From Collinsella ihumii (GTDB taxonomy: Bacteria; Actinomycetota; Coriobacteriia; Coriobacteriales; Coriobacteriaceae): DNA of 64,000 bases. Both the position numbers and the translations under genes were made by a program. Shown in pieces: positions 51,233-60,221 of the stretch. Position 1 is the stretch's first letter. Each line of letters opens with the position of its first letter. The notes under the pieces were generated by a model, which saw only the letters and a program-made list of their open reading frames with translations, was not told where the DNA came from and did no database searches. The stretch lies in the NCBI RefSeq assembly GCF_900046475.1, contig NZ_FCOU01000012.1, forward strand, positions 193,924-257,923, read 5' to 3'.

Positions 51233-53251
51233 ATGGCCGACCGCTCGCAGTTCCTTCCCGTCTCCCGCGCCGACATGGACGCGCGCGGCTGGGATGCCTG
51301 CGATTTCGTCTACATCTGCGGCGACGCGTACGTGGATCACCCCTCGTTCGGCATGGCCATCATCACGCGAGTGCTCGAGGCGCACGGATACCGCGTCGGC
51401 ATCATCTGCCAGCCGGATTGGCGCGACCCCTCAAGCATCGCCGCGCTCGGCGAGCCGCGCCTGGGCTTTTTGGTCTCCGCGGGCAACATGGACTCCATGG
51501 TCAACCACTATTCCGTCACCAAGCATCGTCGCCGAACCGACGCCTACACGCCCGGCGGCGTCGCGGGCGCGCGGCCCAACCACGCCGCCGCCGTCTACGG
51601 CAACCTCATCCGCCGCACATTCAAGCACGCGCCCATCATCTTGGGCGGCATCGAGGCGAGCCTGCGCCGCCTCGCCCACTACGATTACTGGTCCGACTCC
51701 CTCAAGCGCAGCATCCTGCTCGATTCCGGCGCCGACCTCGTGCTGTACGGCATGGGCGAGCACGCCATCGTCGAGGTGGCCGACGCGCTCGCCGCGGGCC
51801 TGCCCATCGACCAGATCACCTATGTCGACGGCACGGTCTACCGCGTGAGCGGCGGCGAGCAGGCGCTTGCCGAGGTCTACGATTACGAGCTGCTCCCCTC
51901 GTGGGACGATCTCGAGGCCGACCGCCTGGCGTACGCGCGCAGCTTCGCCATCCAGTATCGCAACATGGACCACATCACCGCCCACCGCCTTGTGGAGCCC
52001 TATCCGCATGGGGTGTACGTGGTGCAGAACCCGCCGGCGGCGCTGCTTTCGACCGAGGAGATGGACGCGGTCCACGAGCTTCCGTACGCGCGCGCCTGGC
52101 ACCCCGACTACGATGAGGCCGGCGGCGTGCCGGCATTCTCCGAAGTCAAGTTCTCCATCACGTCCAACCGCGGGTGCTTCGGGGAGTGCTCGTTCTGCGC
52201 GCTCGCGTTCCATCAGGGCCGCGCGCTGCAGGTGCGCAGCCGCGAGAGCATCATCCGCGAGGCGGAGGCGCTCACCCGCGATCCCGACTTCAAGGGCTAT
52301 ATCTCCGACGTGGGCGGGCCCACGGCCAACTTCTTCCGTCCCGCCTGCGACAAGCAGCGCAAACACGGCGTGTGCGCGAATCGCCGCTGCCTGTGGCCGA
52401 GCGTATGCAAGAACATGGTCGTCGACGAGGACGGATACGCCGACCTGCTGCGCGACCTGCGCCAGCTTCCCGGCGTGAAGAAGGTCTTCGTGCGCAGCGG
52501 CATCCGCTTCGACTACGCCATGGCCGACCGATCGGACAGATTCCTGACGGAACTCGTCCAGCACCATGTAAGCGGCCAGCTGAGGCTGGCGCCCGAGCAC
52601 GTGAGCGATGCCGTGCTCTCCATCATGGGCAAGCCCAGCCGTGCCGTCTACGACGCGTTCTGCCGTCGATTCGACGACCTGTGCGAGCGCTACGGCCTGG
52701 AGCAGTACGTGGTGCCCTACCTCATCAGCAGCCATCCCGGCTCGACGATGAAGGAGGCCGTCGAGCTGGCGGAAGCCGTGCGCGACATGGGATACATGCC
52801 CGAGCAGGTGCAGGATTTCTACCCGACGCCGTCGACGATGTCCACCTGCATGTACTACACGGGCGTGGACCCGCGCACGATGGAGCCGGTGTACGTGGCG
52901 CGCGACCCGCACGAGAAGGCCATGCAGCGCGCCCTGATCCAGTACCGCAAGCCCGAGAACTACAAGCTGGTGCGCGAGGCGCTGCAGCGCGCGGGACGCA
53001 CCGACCTCATCGGCTACGACCGGCACTGCCTGATCCGCCCCGTACCGCCGCGGCCGGGCGCCGCCAAGGGCAAAGGCAAGGGCAAGGGCGCCGGTGGCAA
53101 GACGGGCGGCTGTTTTGCCGGCAAGCAGCAGGATAAGCGGGGCGGACAGTTCGGCAAGGGTAGCAAGGGACCCTCCGGCGCCGCGCCGCACGGTCGCAAT
53201 CGGGCCGCGCAGGGGCGCGAGGGCGCACGCGGAAGCAGAAGACGGCCATAG
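51233..53251 (+). CDS. ygiQ: YgiQ-family radical SAM protein
   Basis: A 672-residue protein. An N-terminal B12-binding-like region (residues 20-140) is followed by the radical-SAM core with the cluster motif RGCFGECSFCALAFHQGR, SDVGGPTANFF and GQLRLAPEHVSD, and a basic, Gly/Lys/Arg-rich C-terminal tail (KGKGKGKGAGGK) suited to RNA binding. The specific reaction is not established. GGAG precedes ATG 51233. Confidence 0.93.
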   Translation: MADRSQFLPVSRADMDARGWDACDFVYICGDAYVDHPSFGMAIITRVLEAHGYRVGIICQPDWRDPSSIAALGEPRLGFLVSAGNMDSMVNHYSVTKHRRRTDAYTPGGVAGARPNHAAAVYGNLIRRTFKHAPIILGGIEASLRRLAHYDYWSDSLKRSILLDSGADLVLYGMGEHAIVEVADALAAGLPIDQITYVDGTVYRVSGGEQALAEVYDYELLPSWDDLEADRLAYARSFAIQYRNMDHITAHRLVEPYPHGVYVVQNPPAALLSTEEMDAVHELPYARAWHPDYDEAGGVPAFSEVKFSITSNRGCFGECSFCALAFHQGRALQVRSRESIIREAEALTRDPDFKGYISDVGGPTANFFRPACDKQRKHGVCANRRCLWPSVCKNMVVDEDGYADLLRDLRQLPGVKKVFVRSGIRFDYAMADRSDRFLTELVQHHVSGQLRLAPEHVSDAVLSIMGKPSRAVYDAFCRRFDDLCERYGLEQYVVPYLISSHPGSTMKEAVELAEAVRDMGYMPEQVQDFYPTPSTMSTCMYYTGVDPRTMEPVYVARDPHEKAMQRALIQYRKPENYKLVREALQRAGRTDLIGYDRHCLIRPVPPRPGAAKGKGKGKGAGGKTGGCFAGKQQDKRGGQFGKGSKGPSGAAPHGRNRAAQGREGARGSRRRP

Positions 53252-53338
53252 CGGACAGTTTTTCCGTGCTGGGCGCCTGTTCGGCCATCGCGCTGTTCAC
53301 AGAGGACCTGCCGAGGACCTCGCGGGCCCAAAAACCCT

Positions 53339-54382
53339 TTACAGCAACGGCGTGGGATGGTCCACAGCCCGACGAAACAGCCACAATCCCGCCCCGACCA
53401 TAGCCGCCGACGCAGTGATAGCAAACACGACACCTCCCGCCTCGAGCACCGTCGCGATCTCGTTGACAAAGTAGAAGCAGAAGTTGATGACCAGATGCAG
53501 GCCCATGCTGGGCAGCAGGCTTCCGGTCTGCCAGACGAGCCAACCCGCAATCAGGCCCATGACCGTGGCATATGCGAACTGGGTGATATTGAGATGCAGG
53601 GCGCCGAACAGCACCGCCTGCACGGTGTTGGCGAGCCAGAACGCGCGCGGCGGAACCGCACCGAGCGGAGGGCACGGCTGGCTTCGGGCAGTACGCCATG
53701 CGCGATCCCTCCAGCGGCCGGCCTGCTTGGGGCACATGGCGCGAAGGGCGAACTCGAACACCACGCCGCGACATGCGAGCTCTTCGGTCAGCGGGGCGCC
53801 GACCGCCAGGATCAGGACCGCCGCCACGGAGAACTCGTTCATGACGGGGTTGTCGGTCAGCGTATCGTACTCCGTCTTAACATCGGGAAACAGCGGCAGC
53901 AGCAAGCCCAGCGCATAGCTGATCACCATCTGCAGACCTACTCCCAGCAGCACAACGGCAACCACCCCCAGCGCGCGCGAGCGAGGGGTCCGTCTGCGTC
54001 CCTGCAGGAAGGAGACGGGCCGGACGCGAAGCCACCACGGAAGGACCACCGCGCACACCGCGAGCTCGGAGATGATCTGGACGGGGATGGCGATCTGGGC
54101 GGCAAGGGCGGCAGCATCCGTCGAGGCCGTAAGCTGCTGCAACACGAGCGCGACCGCGAACGACCCGACAGCAATCGACACGAGCTGCGTCGCATACACG
54201 GCAAACGTCGCCCCGAGTGCGGCGAGCAGCCAGCGCACGGCGTTGACCACCGGCGACTCAGGCGTATCAGAGGGGCGCGGCATGGACAGCCGGGCATCGA
54301 GGGGCGAGACGGGGGCGCCGGGCACAGGGGCGCAACCCTGCCGGGACCGATCGTCCGATACGTGCTGCAGAATCTCGTTCAT
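53339..54382 (-). CDS. CPBP-family intramembrane metalloprotease
   Basis: A 347-residue membrane protein with about eight helices. The Abi/CPBP motifs are GAPLTEELACRGVVFEFALR (EExxxR) and LFGALHLN (FxxxH), followed by the third His region. A 30-residue hydrophilic insertion (CPKQAGRWRDRAWRTARS...) separates motifs 1 and 2. In other bacteria such proteins process prenylated substrates or confer bacteriocin immunity. ATG 54382 follows GAGGTG. Confidence 0.88.
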   Translation of the reverse strand: MNEILQHVSDDRSRQGCAPVPGAPVSPLDARLSMPRPSDTPESPVVNAVRWLLAALGATFAVYATQLVSIAVGSFAVALVLQQLTASTDAAALAAQIAIPVQIISELAVCAVVLPWWLRVRPVSFLQGRRRTPRSRALGVVAVVLLGVGLQMVISYALGLLLPLFPDVKTEYDTLTDNPVMNEFSVAAVLILAVGAPLTEELACRGVVFEFALRAMCPKQAGRWRDRAWRTARSQPCPPLGAVPPRAFWLANTVQAVLFGALHLNITQFAYATVMGLIAGWLVWQTGSLLPSMGLHLVINFCFYFVNEIATVLEAGGVVFAITASAAMVGAGLWLFRRAVDHPTPLL

Positions 54383-54480
54383 AGCTTCACCTCGCAAGCA
54401 GTATCCCCGCGCTCCCGCATTCCAAACGGCGAAAACGTGGCAGCATGCCATTTTTAAGGAAGCGCCCTATAGGCACACCC

Positions 54481-54515
54481 ATGGGTTGGTTGGGGACGGG
54501 TCCGTTCCAACCCAT
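54481..54515 (+). repeat. Family B repeat, second copy
   Basis: ATGGGTTGGTTGGGGACGGG then TCCGTTCCAACCCAT; same family as 41514-41550 and 61860-61894. Confidence 0.7.
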
Positions 54516-54639
54516 GCCTGGCGTCGCGACGGTTTTTGCAGGAAGCTCGGACGAAATATGCATGTCAACTCGAGCAGAATGCAGAACCACGAGGTGAGTG
54601 GCCGTATCGTATTGGCCGTTATGCAGGATGTCCCCGCCG

Positions 54640-54675
54640 TTCCCGCAAAATCCGTCGCGACGGTTTTTGCGGGAA
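54640..54675. repeat. 36-bp near-perfect palindrome
   Basis: TTCCCGCAAAATCCGTCG and CGACGGTTTTTGCGGGAA pair at 17 of 18 positions. A related half-site lies at 54523-54545, next to the family B unit. Confidence 0.65.
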
Positions 54676-54760
54676 GGTGACGCGGCGGCCCGGGCGCCCT
54701 CCCCCCGGCAAGATGGGCCGCCTCCGCGCCTCCCGCGCCGCGCAACCTCGCCCGAATCGA

Positions 54761-54871
54761 CGGTACGCTATGGGCACGCCGTCCCGCCGAGAGTACGGTA
54801 TAGGCACGTTTTTCACCCGGAAACGTGCCTATACCGTACCGTGGACAGGATGGTGTGCCTATAGCGTACCG
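54761..54871. repeat. 111-bp nested palindrome
   Basis: A perfect 19-bp inner dyad (GTACGGTATAGGCACGTTT, 54793-54839) is nested in an outer pair CGGTACGCTATGGGCAC / GTGCCTATAGCGTACCG. With neighbouring units it fills the 54383-54906 gap, where no gene is seen. Confidence 0.7.
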
Positions 54872-54906
54872 TGGACCGCCCGCTCACGCTCCCGATCGAT
54901 ACAAAG

Positions 54907-54940
54907 ACGGCCCGAGTCCTCGCTGAAGGACTCGGGCCGT
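54907..54940 (-). terminator. Intrinsic terminator of the PTS operon
   Basis: ACGGCCCGAGTCCT / AGGACTCGGGCCGT, 14-bp perfect stem, followed on the minus strand by CTTTGT. It lies 35 bp beyond the stop at 54976. Confidence 0.75.
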
Positions 54941-54975
54941 AATGCGCATCGTCTCAGGCTCGCGTCGGCGCTTCC

Positions 54976-55365
54976 CTAGTAACGAGAGCTCCTGCCGCCG
55001 CGATCGCCGGGGCGGCGAGACGAACGGCTGCGGTCGGAGGGATGCTGAAATCCGCGCCCACCGCGGTTGGCGCCACCCTTGCCGCCGCGGCGCTCGCGCG
55101 AGCTCGGCTCATCGTAGTTGCGCCAGGTGTCGCGAGACGGGCGAGCCGGACGCGCGGAACGATCGTCGCGATCCTCGCGCCTCGCGCTCCCCTTGCGGTC
55201 GCGCGCGGAGCTGTGCGGCGAGCGACGGCCCTCGCGGGAGCCCTCGAAACGCTCGCGATGGCCGCGCTCATCGGCCTGCTCGGCGAACTGGGCGGCGCGG
55301 CGCTGGGCGACCGCGGACATGTAGGTCCATGGAGAGGAGTAGAAGGGGCGGGTGCTGGGCGGCAT
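54976..55365 (-). CDS. Arg/Ser/Gly-rich protein fragment, fused frame after EIIC
   Basis: The frame can be read from ATG 55365 for 129 codons: MPPSTRPFYSSPWTYMSAVAQRRAA, then an arginine-, serine- and glycine-rich tail ending GGRSSRY. Such tails occur in RNA-binding proteins and DEAD-box helicases. There is no ribosome site and its first part overlaps the EIIC frame, so this is probably the 3' end of another gene whose beginning has been lost by a deletion (real or assembly-made) that joined it to EIIC. Confidence 0.4.
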   Translation of the reverse strand: MPPSTRPFYSSPWTYMSAVAQRRAAQFAEQADERGHRERFEGSREGRRSPHSSARDRKGSARREDRDDRSARPARPSRDTWRNYDEPSSRERRGGKGGANRGGRGFQHPSDRSRSSRRPGDRGGRSSRY

Positions 55366-56512
55366 GAGCGGGGGCGTAGGAGGAGATGGTCGCCGCGGCC
55401 ATGGGCGCGAGGACGAACGGCACGGCGAGTGCGGGGTTGTACACGATGGGCAGGCCGAAGAGGAGCGGCTCGTTGATGTTGAAGAACGCGGGCACGATCT
55501 CGGCCTTGCCGATGGCCTTGAGCTGCTCGGACTTCGCCATCGTGACCATGAGGATCGACAGGCCGAGTGTGCAGCCGGAGCCGCCGATGATGACGAATGC
55601 GTTGTTGTACTCGCCGGCCCACACCGCGGCACCGCCGTCGGCGTTGACGACGAGGTTGGCGATCGCGATGGCGGTCAGCGAGGAGGTGACGATGGTGGCG
55701 CCGTGGATGCCGACGAGCCACAGGGCGTGGATCAGGAAGTAGATCAGCAGGATGCCGGGATAGGTGCCGACGATGTTGACCACGAAGCCGAACGGGATGG
55801 CGATGAAGTCGTAGAAGTTGGTGCCGAACATCATGAAGACCGTCTGGATGAGCATGCAGACGATGGCGACCAGGAAGCCGGGGACGAGAGCGGTGAACGA
55901 GCGGGCGACGCCGTCGGGCACGACCTCGGGAAGCTTGATGACGATCTTCTTATCGACGCAGGTCGCGTAGACGCGCACGGCGAACCAGGCGATGATGAAG
56001 GCGCAGAAGATGCCGGTCGCGCCGAAGTTCGCCGGACCGTCGCCGCCAAGCTCCCAGCCGTTGTAGACGACGGAGGACCAGCCGGTCTCGCCCTCGACGA
56101 TGCTCGTGATGCGGCTGATGACGCCGTCGACGAAGCCGACCTGCGGGGCGAGCATGAACATGGCCATGATGGCCATGAGCACGCCGTTCAGCGGCTTGAT
56201 GTCGATACCGTCCTCCTCGGAGAGGATGCGCGAGTACTCGAACGCGGTGCCGATCAGGAAGTACACGGCGATGCACCCGATGGTGGCGTGATTCGCCAGC
56301 ATGTAGAGCTCGGTGATCTGATCGAACGAGACGGCCCAGATGCCCCGGAGGCCAGGGAACGCCTGGGGAAGGACGTTCAGGATCAGGAACATGGAGCCCA
56401 CGATCGTGAAGGAGATCGATGTCATACCGGCTTGGGTGATGGAGCGGATCATGCGGAACTGTGACAGCTTGGTCATCGGCCCCATGATGTATTTCTCGAG
56501 AAAGTCAAACAC
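55268..56512 (-). CDS. PTS lactose/cellobiose-type EIIC, C-terminus replaced
   Basis: A membrane permease for β-glucosides or similar disaccharides. Start GTG 56512 (VFDFLEKYIMGPMTKLSQFR), GGGAG seven bases upstream. About eight or nine helices and the conserved INEPLLFGLPIVYNP motif are present. Homology ends at PMAAATISSYA; the last 37 residues (PAHAAQHPPLLLL...) are unrelated and read into another frame at 55385. The final helices of a normal EIIC (some 50-60 residues) are absent. It is therefore likely non-functional as assembled. Confidence 0.8.
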   Translation of the reverse strand: MFDFLEKYIMGPMTKLSQFRMIRSITQAGMTSISFTIVGSMFLILNVLPQAFPGLRGIWAVSFDQITELYMLANHATIGCIAVYFLIGTAFEYSRILSEEDGIDIKPLNGVLMAIMAMFMLAPQVGFVDGVISRITSIVEGETGWSSVVYNGWELGGDGPANFGATGIFCAFIIAWFAVRVYATCVDKKIVIKLPEVVPDGVARSFTALVPGFLVAIVCMLIQTVFMMFGTNFYDFIAIPFGFVVNIVGTYPGILLIYFLIHALWLVGIHGATIVTSSLTAIAIANLVVNADGGAAVWAGEYNNAFVIIGGSGCTLGLSILMVTMAKSEQLKAIGKAEIVPAFFNINEPLLFGLPIVYNPALAVPFVLAPMAAATISSYAPAHAAQHPPLLLLSMDLHVRGRPAPRRPVRRAGR

Positions 56513-56516
56513 AGGA

Positions 56517-57089
56517 CTACTCTCCCTTCCGTTGTCCTGCATGCTCAAGCGCCATGAGGTAGAGGCCGTAGCGCTTCTTGTCGCGGCGGTCGCGCACGAG
56601 CACGATACGCCAGGCGATGAGGGCCTTGAGCGCGAGCAGTATCGCGCACAGGCCGATGCCGACGACCGGGGTGGAGAAAAACGGGAAGAGCGTCTCCTTG
56701 CCGAAGACGGCGGTGATCGCGATCTCGAGCACCGACAGGAAGCAGCCGATGATGAGCGCGACGTGCGAAGCCCTGAGATATTCGATATCGTGCGTGAGCA
56801 CGCGGTTGACCTCGAGCAGCACGATGGCGCCGAGTGCGATCTCCGAGGCGGGCGCAGCGAGCGCAACGAGGCTGTCTGTTGTCGCGAACAGCATGACGCC
56901 CCAGTACAGACCCACGAAGAAGATCCCTGAATCCAGGTATCGAATCAGCATGTAGCGGTTCCACTTCGCGGTGTTCACCTGCTGCATCTGGCGAAACGAA
57001 ATCTCTTCCTCGGTGGGTCCACGCCCGGCCCTGTCATGAAGCCGGCGACGCTCCGCGCGAATGCGCTCTTTCCGTTTTCCCTTTTTCAC
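56517..57089 (-). CDS. Small multi-helix membrane protein in the PTS operon
   Basis: A 190-residue protein not assigned to a family. The N-terminal 45 residues are highly basic and cytoplasmic; then about five hydrophobic segments (for example LDSGIFFVGLYWGVMLFATT, SEIALGAIVLLEV, VALIIGCFLSVLEIAITAVF, VVGIGLCAILLALKALIAW). It lies between EIIB and EIIC and its stop sits in the EIIC ribosome-site region. Operon position suggests a transport accessory. Confidence 0.6.
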   Translation of the reverse strand: MKKGKRKERIRAERRRLHDRAGRGPTEEEISFRQMQQVNTAKWNRYMLIRYLDSGIFFVGLYWGVMLFATTDSLVALAAPASEIALGAIVLLEVNRVLTHDIEYLRASHVALIIGCFLSVLEIAITAVFGKETLFPFFSTPVVGIGLCAILLALKALIAWRIVLVRDRRDKKRYGLYLMALEHAGQRKGE

Positions 57090-57116
57090 GCTTGAGCTCT
57101 CTTATCTGTTGCTGGC

Positions 57117-57416
57117 CTACGCCAGGATCTTGTCGATCTGCTCGAAGATCGCCGGGCAGTTCTGGCGTCCGTAGTCCTTCATGGGGATGACGTCGACGGG
57201 CAGGCCCTGGGCCTTGGCGACGACCTTGTCCTTCTGATAGGAGATCTGCGGACCGATGAGGATGCAGTCATAGCCGTCATCGGCGGGGTTCTTGAGCTCG
57301 GAGAAGCTGCGGGCGGCGATCTCGAGGTCGATGCCGTTGTCCTTGGCGTAGGCCTCCATCTTCTTCATGAGCATGCTGGTCGACATACCGGCTGCGCAAA
57401 CGAGCAGTACCTTCAT
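57117..57416 (-). CDS. PTS lactose/cellobiose EIIB component
   Basis: A 99-residue phosphocarrier. The active-site Cys is Cys7 in MKVLLVCAAGMSTSMLMKKM; YDCILIGPQISYQKD is typical of the family. It passes phosphate from EIIA to the sugar on EIIC. GGGAG precedes ATG 57416. Confidence 0.94.
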   Translation of the reverse strand: MKVLLVCAAGMSTSMLMKKMEAYAKDNGIDLEIAARSFSELKNPADDGYDCILIGPQISYQKDKVVAKAQGLPVDVIPMKDYGRQNCPAIFEQIDKILA

Positions 57417-57469
57417 GTGAGTACTCCCTTCGATAGAGCGGGATCTTCGGGTCCCGCGACGGTCGCTCG

Positions 57470-57508
57470 AGGGGCCCGGGGGTGCGGTCTGTTCGACCCC
57501 GGGCCCCT
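57470..57508 (-). terminator. Intercistronic hairpin between EIIA and EIIB genes
   Basis: AGGGGCCCGGGG / CCCCGGGCCCCT, 12-bp perfect stem. On the transcribed strand it is not followed by a U-tract, so mRNA stabilisation or partial termination is possible. Confidence 0.5.
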
Positions 57509-57515
57509 TTCAGGA

Positions 57516-57836
57516 CTATTTGTCCTGCTTGAGCTCGTACAGGTTGATGATCTCCTCAGCCAGGTCCTGGCACAGCATGGCGGTCATCAGGTGGTCCTGC
57601 GAATGGACCAGCAGGATGTCCACGGGAACGTGGTCTCCGCCGGCCTCGCGGGAAAGCAGCTTGGTCTGCTCGTCATGCGCGGCGAGACCCGCGGTGCGGG
57701 ACTCCTCGAGCATCTGGCGGGCCTCGTCGAACTTGCCCTCACGGGCGGCCTTGATCGACTCCATCGCGAGGCTGCGCGCCTGACCGGCTGCAGCGACGAT
57801 TCCGAACGAAATCATCTCCATGCTTTCCTCTGCCAT
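57516..57836 (-). CDS. PTS lactose/cellobiose EIIA component
   Basis: A 106-residue trimeric EIIA. Phosphorylation site His78 lies in ILLVHSQDHLMTAM. Start ATG 57836 (MAEESMEM) is eight bases after AGGAGG; GTG 57845 is a weaker in-frame start. With EIIB and EIIC it imports cellobiose- or lactose-type sugars. Confidence 0.93.
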   Translation of the reverse strand: MAEESMEMISFGIVAAAGQARSLAMESIKAAREGKFDEARQMLEESRTAGLAAHDEQTKLLSREAGGDHVPVDILLVHSQDHLMTAMLCQDLAEEIINLYELKQDK

Positions 57837-57919
57837 CTTCGTCACCTCCTCGTGTGCGGTCTCGTGCTTTATAGGTCCTATCTAGAAAACCGGTGCGAAC
57901 CCGGTCCGTAGATATGCGT

Positions 57920-59965
57920 TCACGTTCCGGGCGAGCCGTCCGGCTCTCCTGAGAGGGCGCTTTCGAGTAGCGCCATGAGGGTCTCCCAGTTCTGGTGCTT
58001 CAGGAGCGTGTCGACGGCCTCCTTGTCGACAAGGAGGCTCGCGAACGCACTCATGAACTCGTGGAGTGGCATCTCGCCGTTCCGTTTCTTGTCGGAGAAG
58101 CCGAGCAGGAACACCGCTTGGACCGGCTGGCCGTCTGCATCCCATGCCACAGGGTGATTAAGCAGGCCGACGCAGATGAACGTCTCGTCACTTGCCGCCT
58201 CGATGGGATGCGGGGTCGCGACGCGGTTGCCGAACGACGTGGGCACCAGGGCCTCGCGTTTCCAGACGAGTTCGCGGAAGTCCGACGCCACCGAGCACGT
58301 CTCGCACGTCCGGTCGAGCAGGAAGTCGAGCACCTTGCGCTTGGACGTCAGGGTCATGTGCGGGAAGAACAGGGAGCGCTTGAAGTAGGGCGGGACCTTG
58401 CCCGGTTTGCTCCCCGAGTCGAGGACCAGGCGCATGTCGATGACCTCGTCGTCACCGAGGAAGTAGGAGACCTCGCGAACGGGGACCGGAAGCTTGCGGT
58501 TGATCGGTACGGTGGTGAACACGTAATCGATATGCGAGAAGTCGACGTTGTCGATACCCATGAGGTCGCAGGTGAAGATCCGGTCGACGTAGTCGGCGAA
58601 CTCGCGGCGGCAGCGGTATTCGAGCAGATGGGCCGATCCCGCGCCCGACGCGCAGATCACCAGGATGTTCTTCTTGGGAATCTTGGATTTCTGCCGCTCG
58701 AGCGCGAGCGCGAACGCCAGGGCGATATAGCCGATCTCATCCTCGCTGACCTCGGCGCCGTATTTGCGCGCGAGCACGATCGAGGCGTCCATGGCCATGG
58801 AGTACGCCAGGGCATAGCGCTTCTTGATGTCGTCGATCAGCGGGTTCTTCAGGTACATGCGGTAGCGCAGGCGCACCGCGAGCGGCACGATATGGCGCGC
58901 GAGGTTCATATGGAGTTCAAGGTCGTTGCGGAAATCGAACCGGAATGCCTTCCAGACGCACTCGATCATCTCCTCGACGACATGCCAGACGTCGTCGGTG
59001 ATGATCAGGCCCTCGTCTTTGGGCGAGTCGCCGAGCATCATCCGCTTGCCCGCGAGGTGGATGGAGATGTAGGCGATCTCCTCCTCGGGCAGCAGGCTCT
59101 CCTGGCCCATGGCCCCCTCGATCGCCGCGACGATCTTCTCGGCGACCCTGAACTCGTCGGTGCCCTTCATCTGGTCGAGCTGATCGGATGCCATCGGCAC
59201 ATAGCAGTGCTCTTGGATGCGGACGAGCGCTACGGCGATATGGACGATGAGGTTGCGGTAGGCGGCAGTGTTGATCTGGAAGTGCTCCTCCCGGATGACG
59301 CGGGAGACGCAGTCGGACACGATGTCGAGCGTCGTGTCGCTACCGGCGTCGGCGCCATCGCCCGCGTTCGCATCGGGATCCGGCTCCTGCCTGTCTTTGA
59401 ACAGGCGAGAGAACAGCGTGTCGAGCGAGCGTTTCGTCTCGCTCTCGATGTCGCCCATGGCGTCGTTGAAGCGGTCGACGATGACGTTCGCCAGGCAGAT
59501 GCGGCGCGACAGCTCCGGACCGGTGATGCGGATGCCGTAATGGGGGCGCGTCTCGATGGAGAGCCCGTAGCCGTCGAGGAACTCCTGGGCGTGCTTGAGG
59601 TCATTGGAGACGGTGCCGCGCGATACGAACATGAACCCGCTCAGGTCGTCCAGTTTGACCCAGTCGTTGCGCATGAGCAGATCGTTGAGCAGGAGCATCA
59701 GGCGCGCCTTCGGGGTCTGCACCGCCGAAGACGCCCCCACCCCCTCGCGCCAGGTGTCATAGGCGTACGGGTCTGATATCTCCATATGGTAGCCGCTCTT
59801 GCGGTTCAGCTTGATAGCCGCGAACCCGCTCATCGTCCTGTTGATCTGGTTGACGTACGTCCTGACGGTGCGTACGCTGACCCCGATGTAGTCAGCAAGG
59901 GCGTCCGGCGTTATGCCCGGATGGGTCTCGACATATGCAGCGAGCGTTTCGGCTCCGATGCGCAT
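57920..59965 (-). CDS. PRD-containing PTS regulator (LicR/MtlR-like)
   Basis: A 681-residue transcription activator. N-terminal HTH (ITPDALADYIGVSVRTVRTYVNQ), a second HTH/Mga-like region, two PRDs (about 190-400) carrying conserved His, an EIIB-like domain (NILVICASGAGSAHLLEYRC) and a C-terminal EIIA-like domain with His in NRVATPHPIEA. Phosphorylation of these sites by PTS proteins should set its activity. It is encoded just upstream of EIIA on the same strand, so it probably controls that operon. AAGGAGG precedes ATG 59965. Confidence 0.92.
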   Translation of the reverse strand: MRIGAETLAAYVETHPGITPDALADYIGVSVRTVRTYVNQINRTMSGFAAIKLNRKSGYHMEISDPYAYDTWREGVGASSAVQTPKARLMLLLNDLLMRNDWVKLDDLSGFMFVSRGTVSNDLKHAQEFLDGYGLSIETRPHYGIRITGPELSRRICLANVIVDRFNDAMGDIESETKRSLDTLFSRLFKDRQEPDPDANAGDGADAGSDTTLDIVSDCVSRVIREEHFQINTAAYRNLIVHIAVALVRIQEHCYVPMASDQLDQMKGTDEFRVAEKIVAAIEGAMGQESLLPEEEIAYISIHLAGKRMMLGDSPKDEGLIITDDVWHVVEEMIECVWKAFRFDFRNDLELHMNLARHIVPLAVRLRYRMYLKNPLIDDIKKRYALAYSMAMDASIVLARKYGAEVSEDEIGYIALAFALALERQKSKIPKKNILVICASGAGSAHLLEYRCRREFADYVDRIFTCDLMGIDNVDFSHIDYVFTTVPINRKLPVPVREVSYFLGDDEVIDMRLVLDSGSKPGKVPPYFKRSLFFPHMTLTSKRKVLDFLLDRTCETCSVASDFRELVWKREALVPTSFGNRVATPHPIEAASDETFICVGLLNHPVAWDADGQPVQAVFLLGFSDKKRNGEMPLHEFMSAFASLLVDKEAVDTLLKHQNWETLMALLESALSGEPDGSPGT

Positions 59966-59989
59966 TGATACATACCTCCTTACCGTTTT

Positions 59990-60019
59990 ATAGTATGTGT
60001 ACGAAATGTGAAGTTCCAA
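59990..60019 (-). promoter_or_regulatory. Probable promoter of the PTS regulator operon
   Basis: On the minus strand TTGGAA (60019-60014), 18 bases, TACTAT (59995-59990), about 25 bp before the start codon. Upstream dyads in the 60020-60120 region may be regulatory. Confidence 0.5.
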
Positions 60020-60160
60020 CGATGAAAGTTCCGGTGCAAAACGGAAAGAACTGAACAAAACGAAAACCGCTGTTTCCGCAGGTATATAACGGTCCTGTTG
60101 GTAATCTGCCATATGTTTCGGAAAGCCGCGCCGCGTTTTTTTGTCTGGGCGTTAAGAGCA

Positions 60161-60195
60161 CGGCCGCCGAGGGGAATGGGAACCCTCGACGGCCG
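60161..60195 (-). terminator. Terminator of the SDR gene
   Basis: CGGCCGCCGAGGG / CCCTCGACGGCCG, a 12-13 bp stem with one mismatch, 27 bp beyond the SDR stop. Confidence 0.6.
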
Positions 60196-60221
60196 AATAC
60201 GAAGATTGTCGAAGGTCAGGT

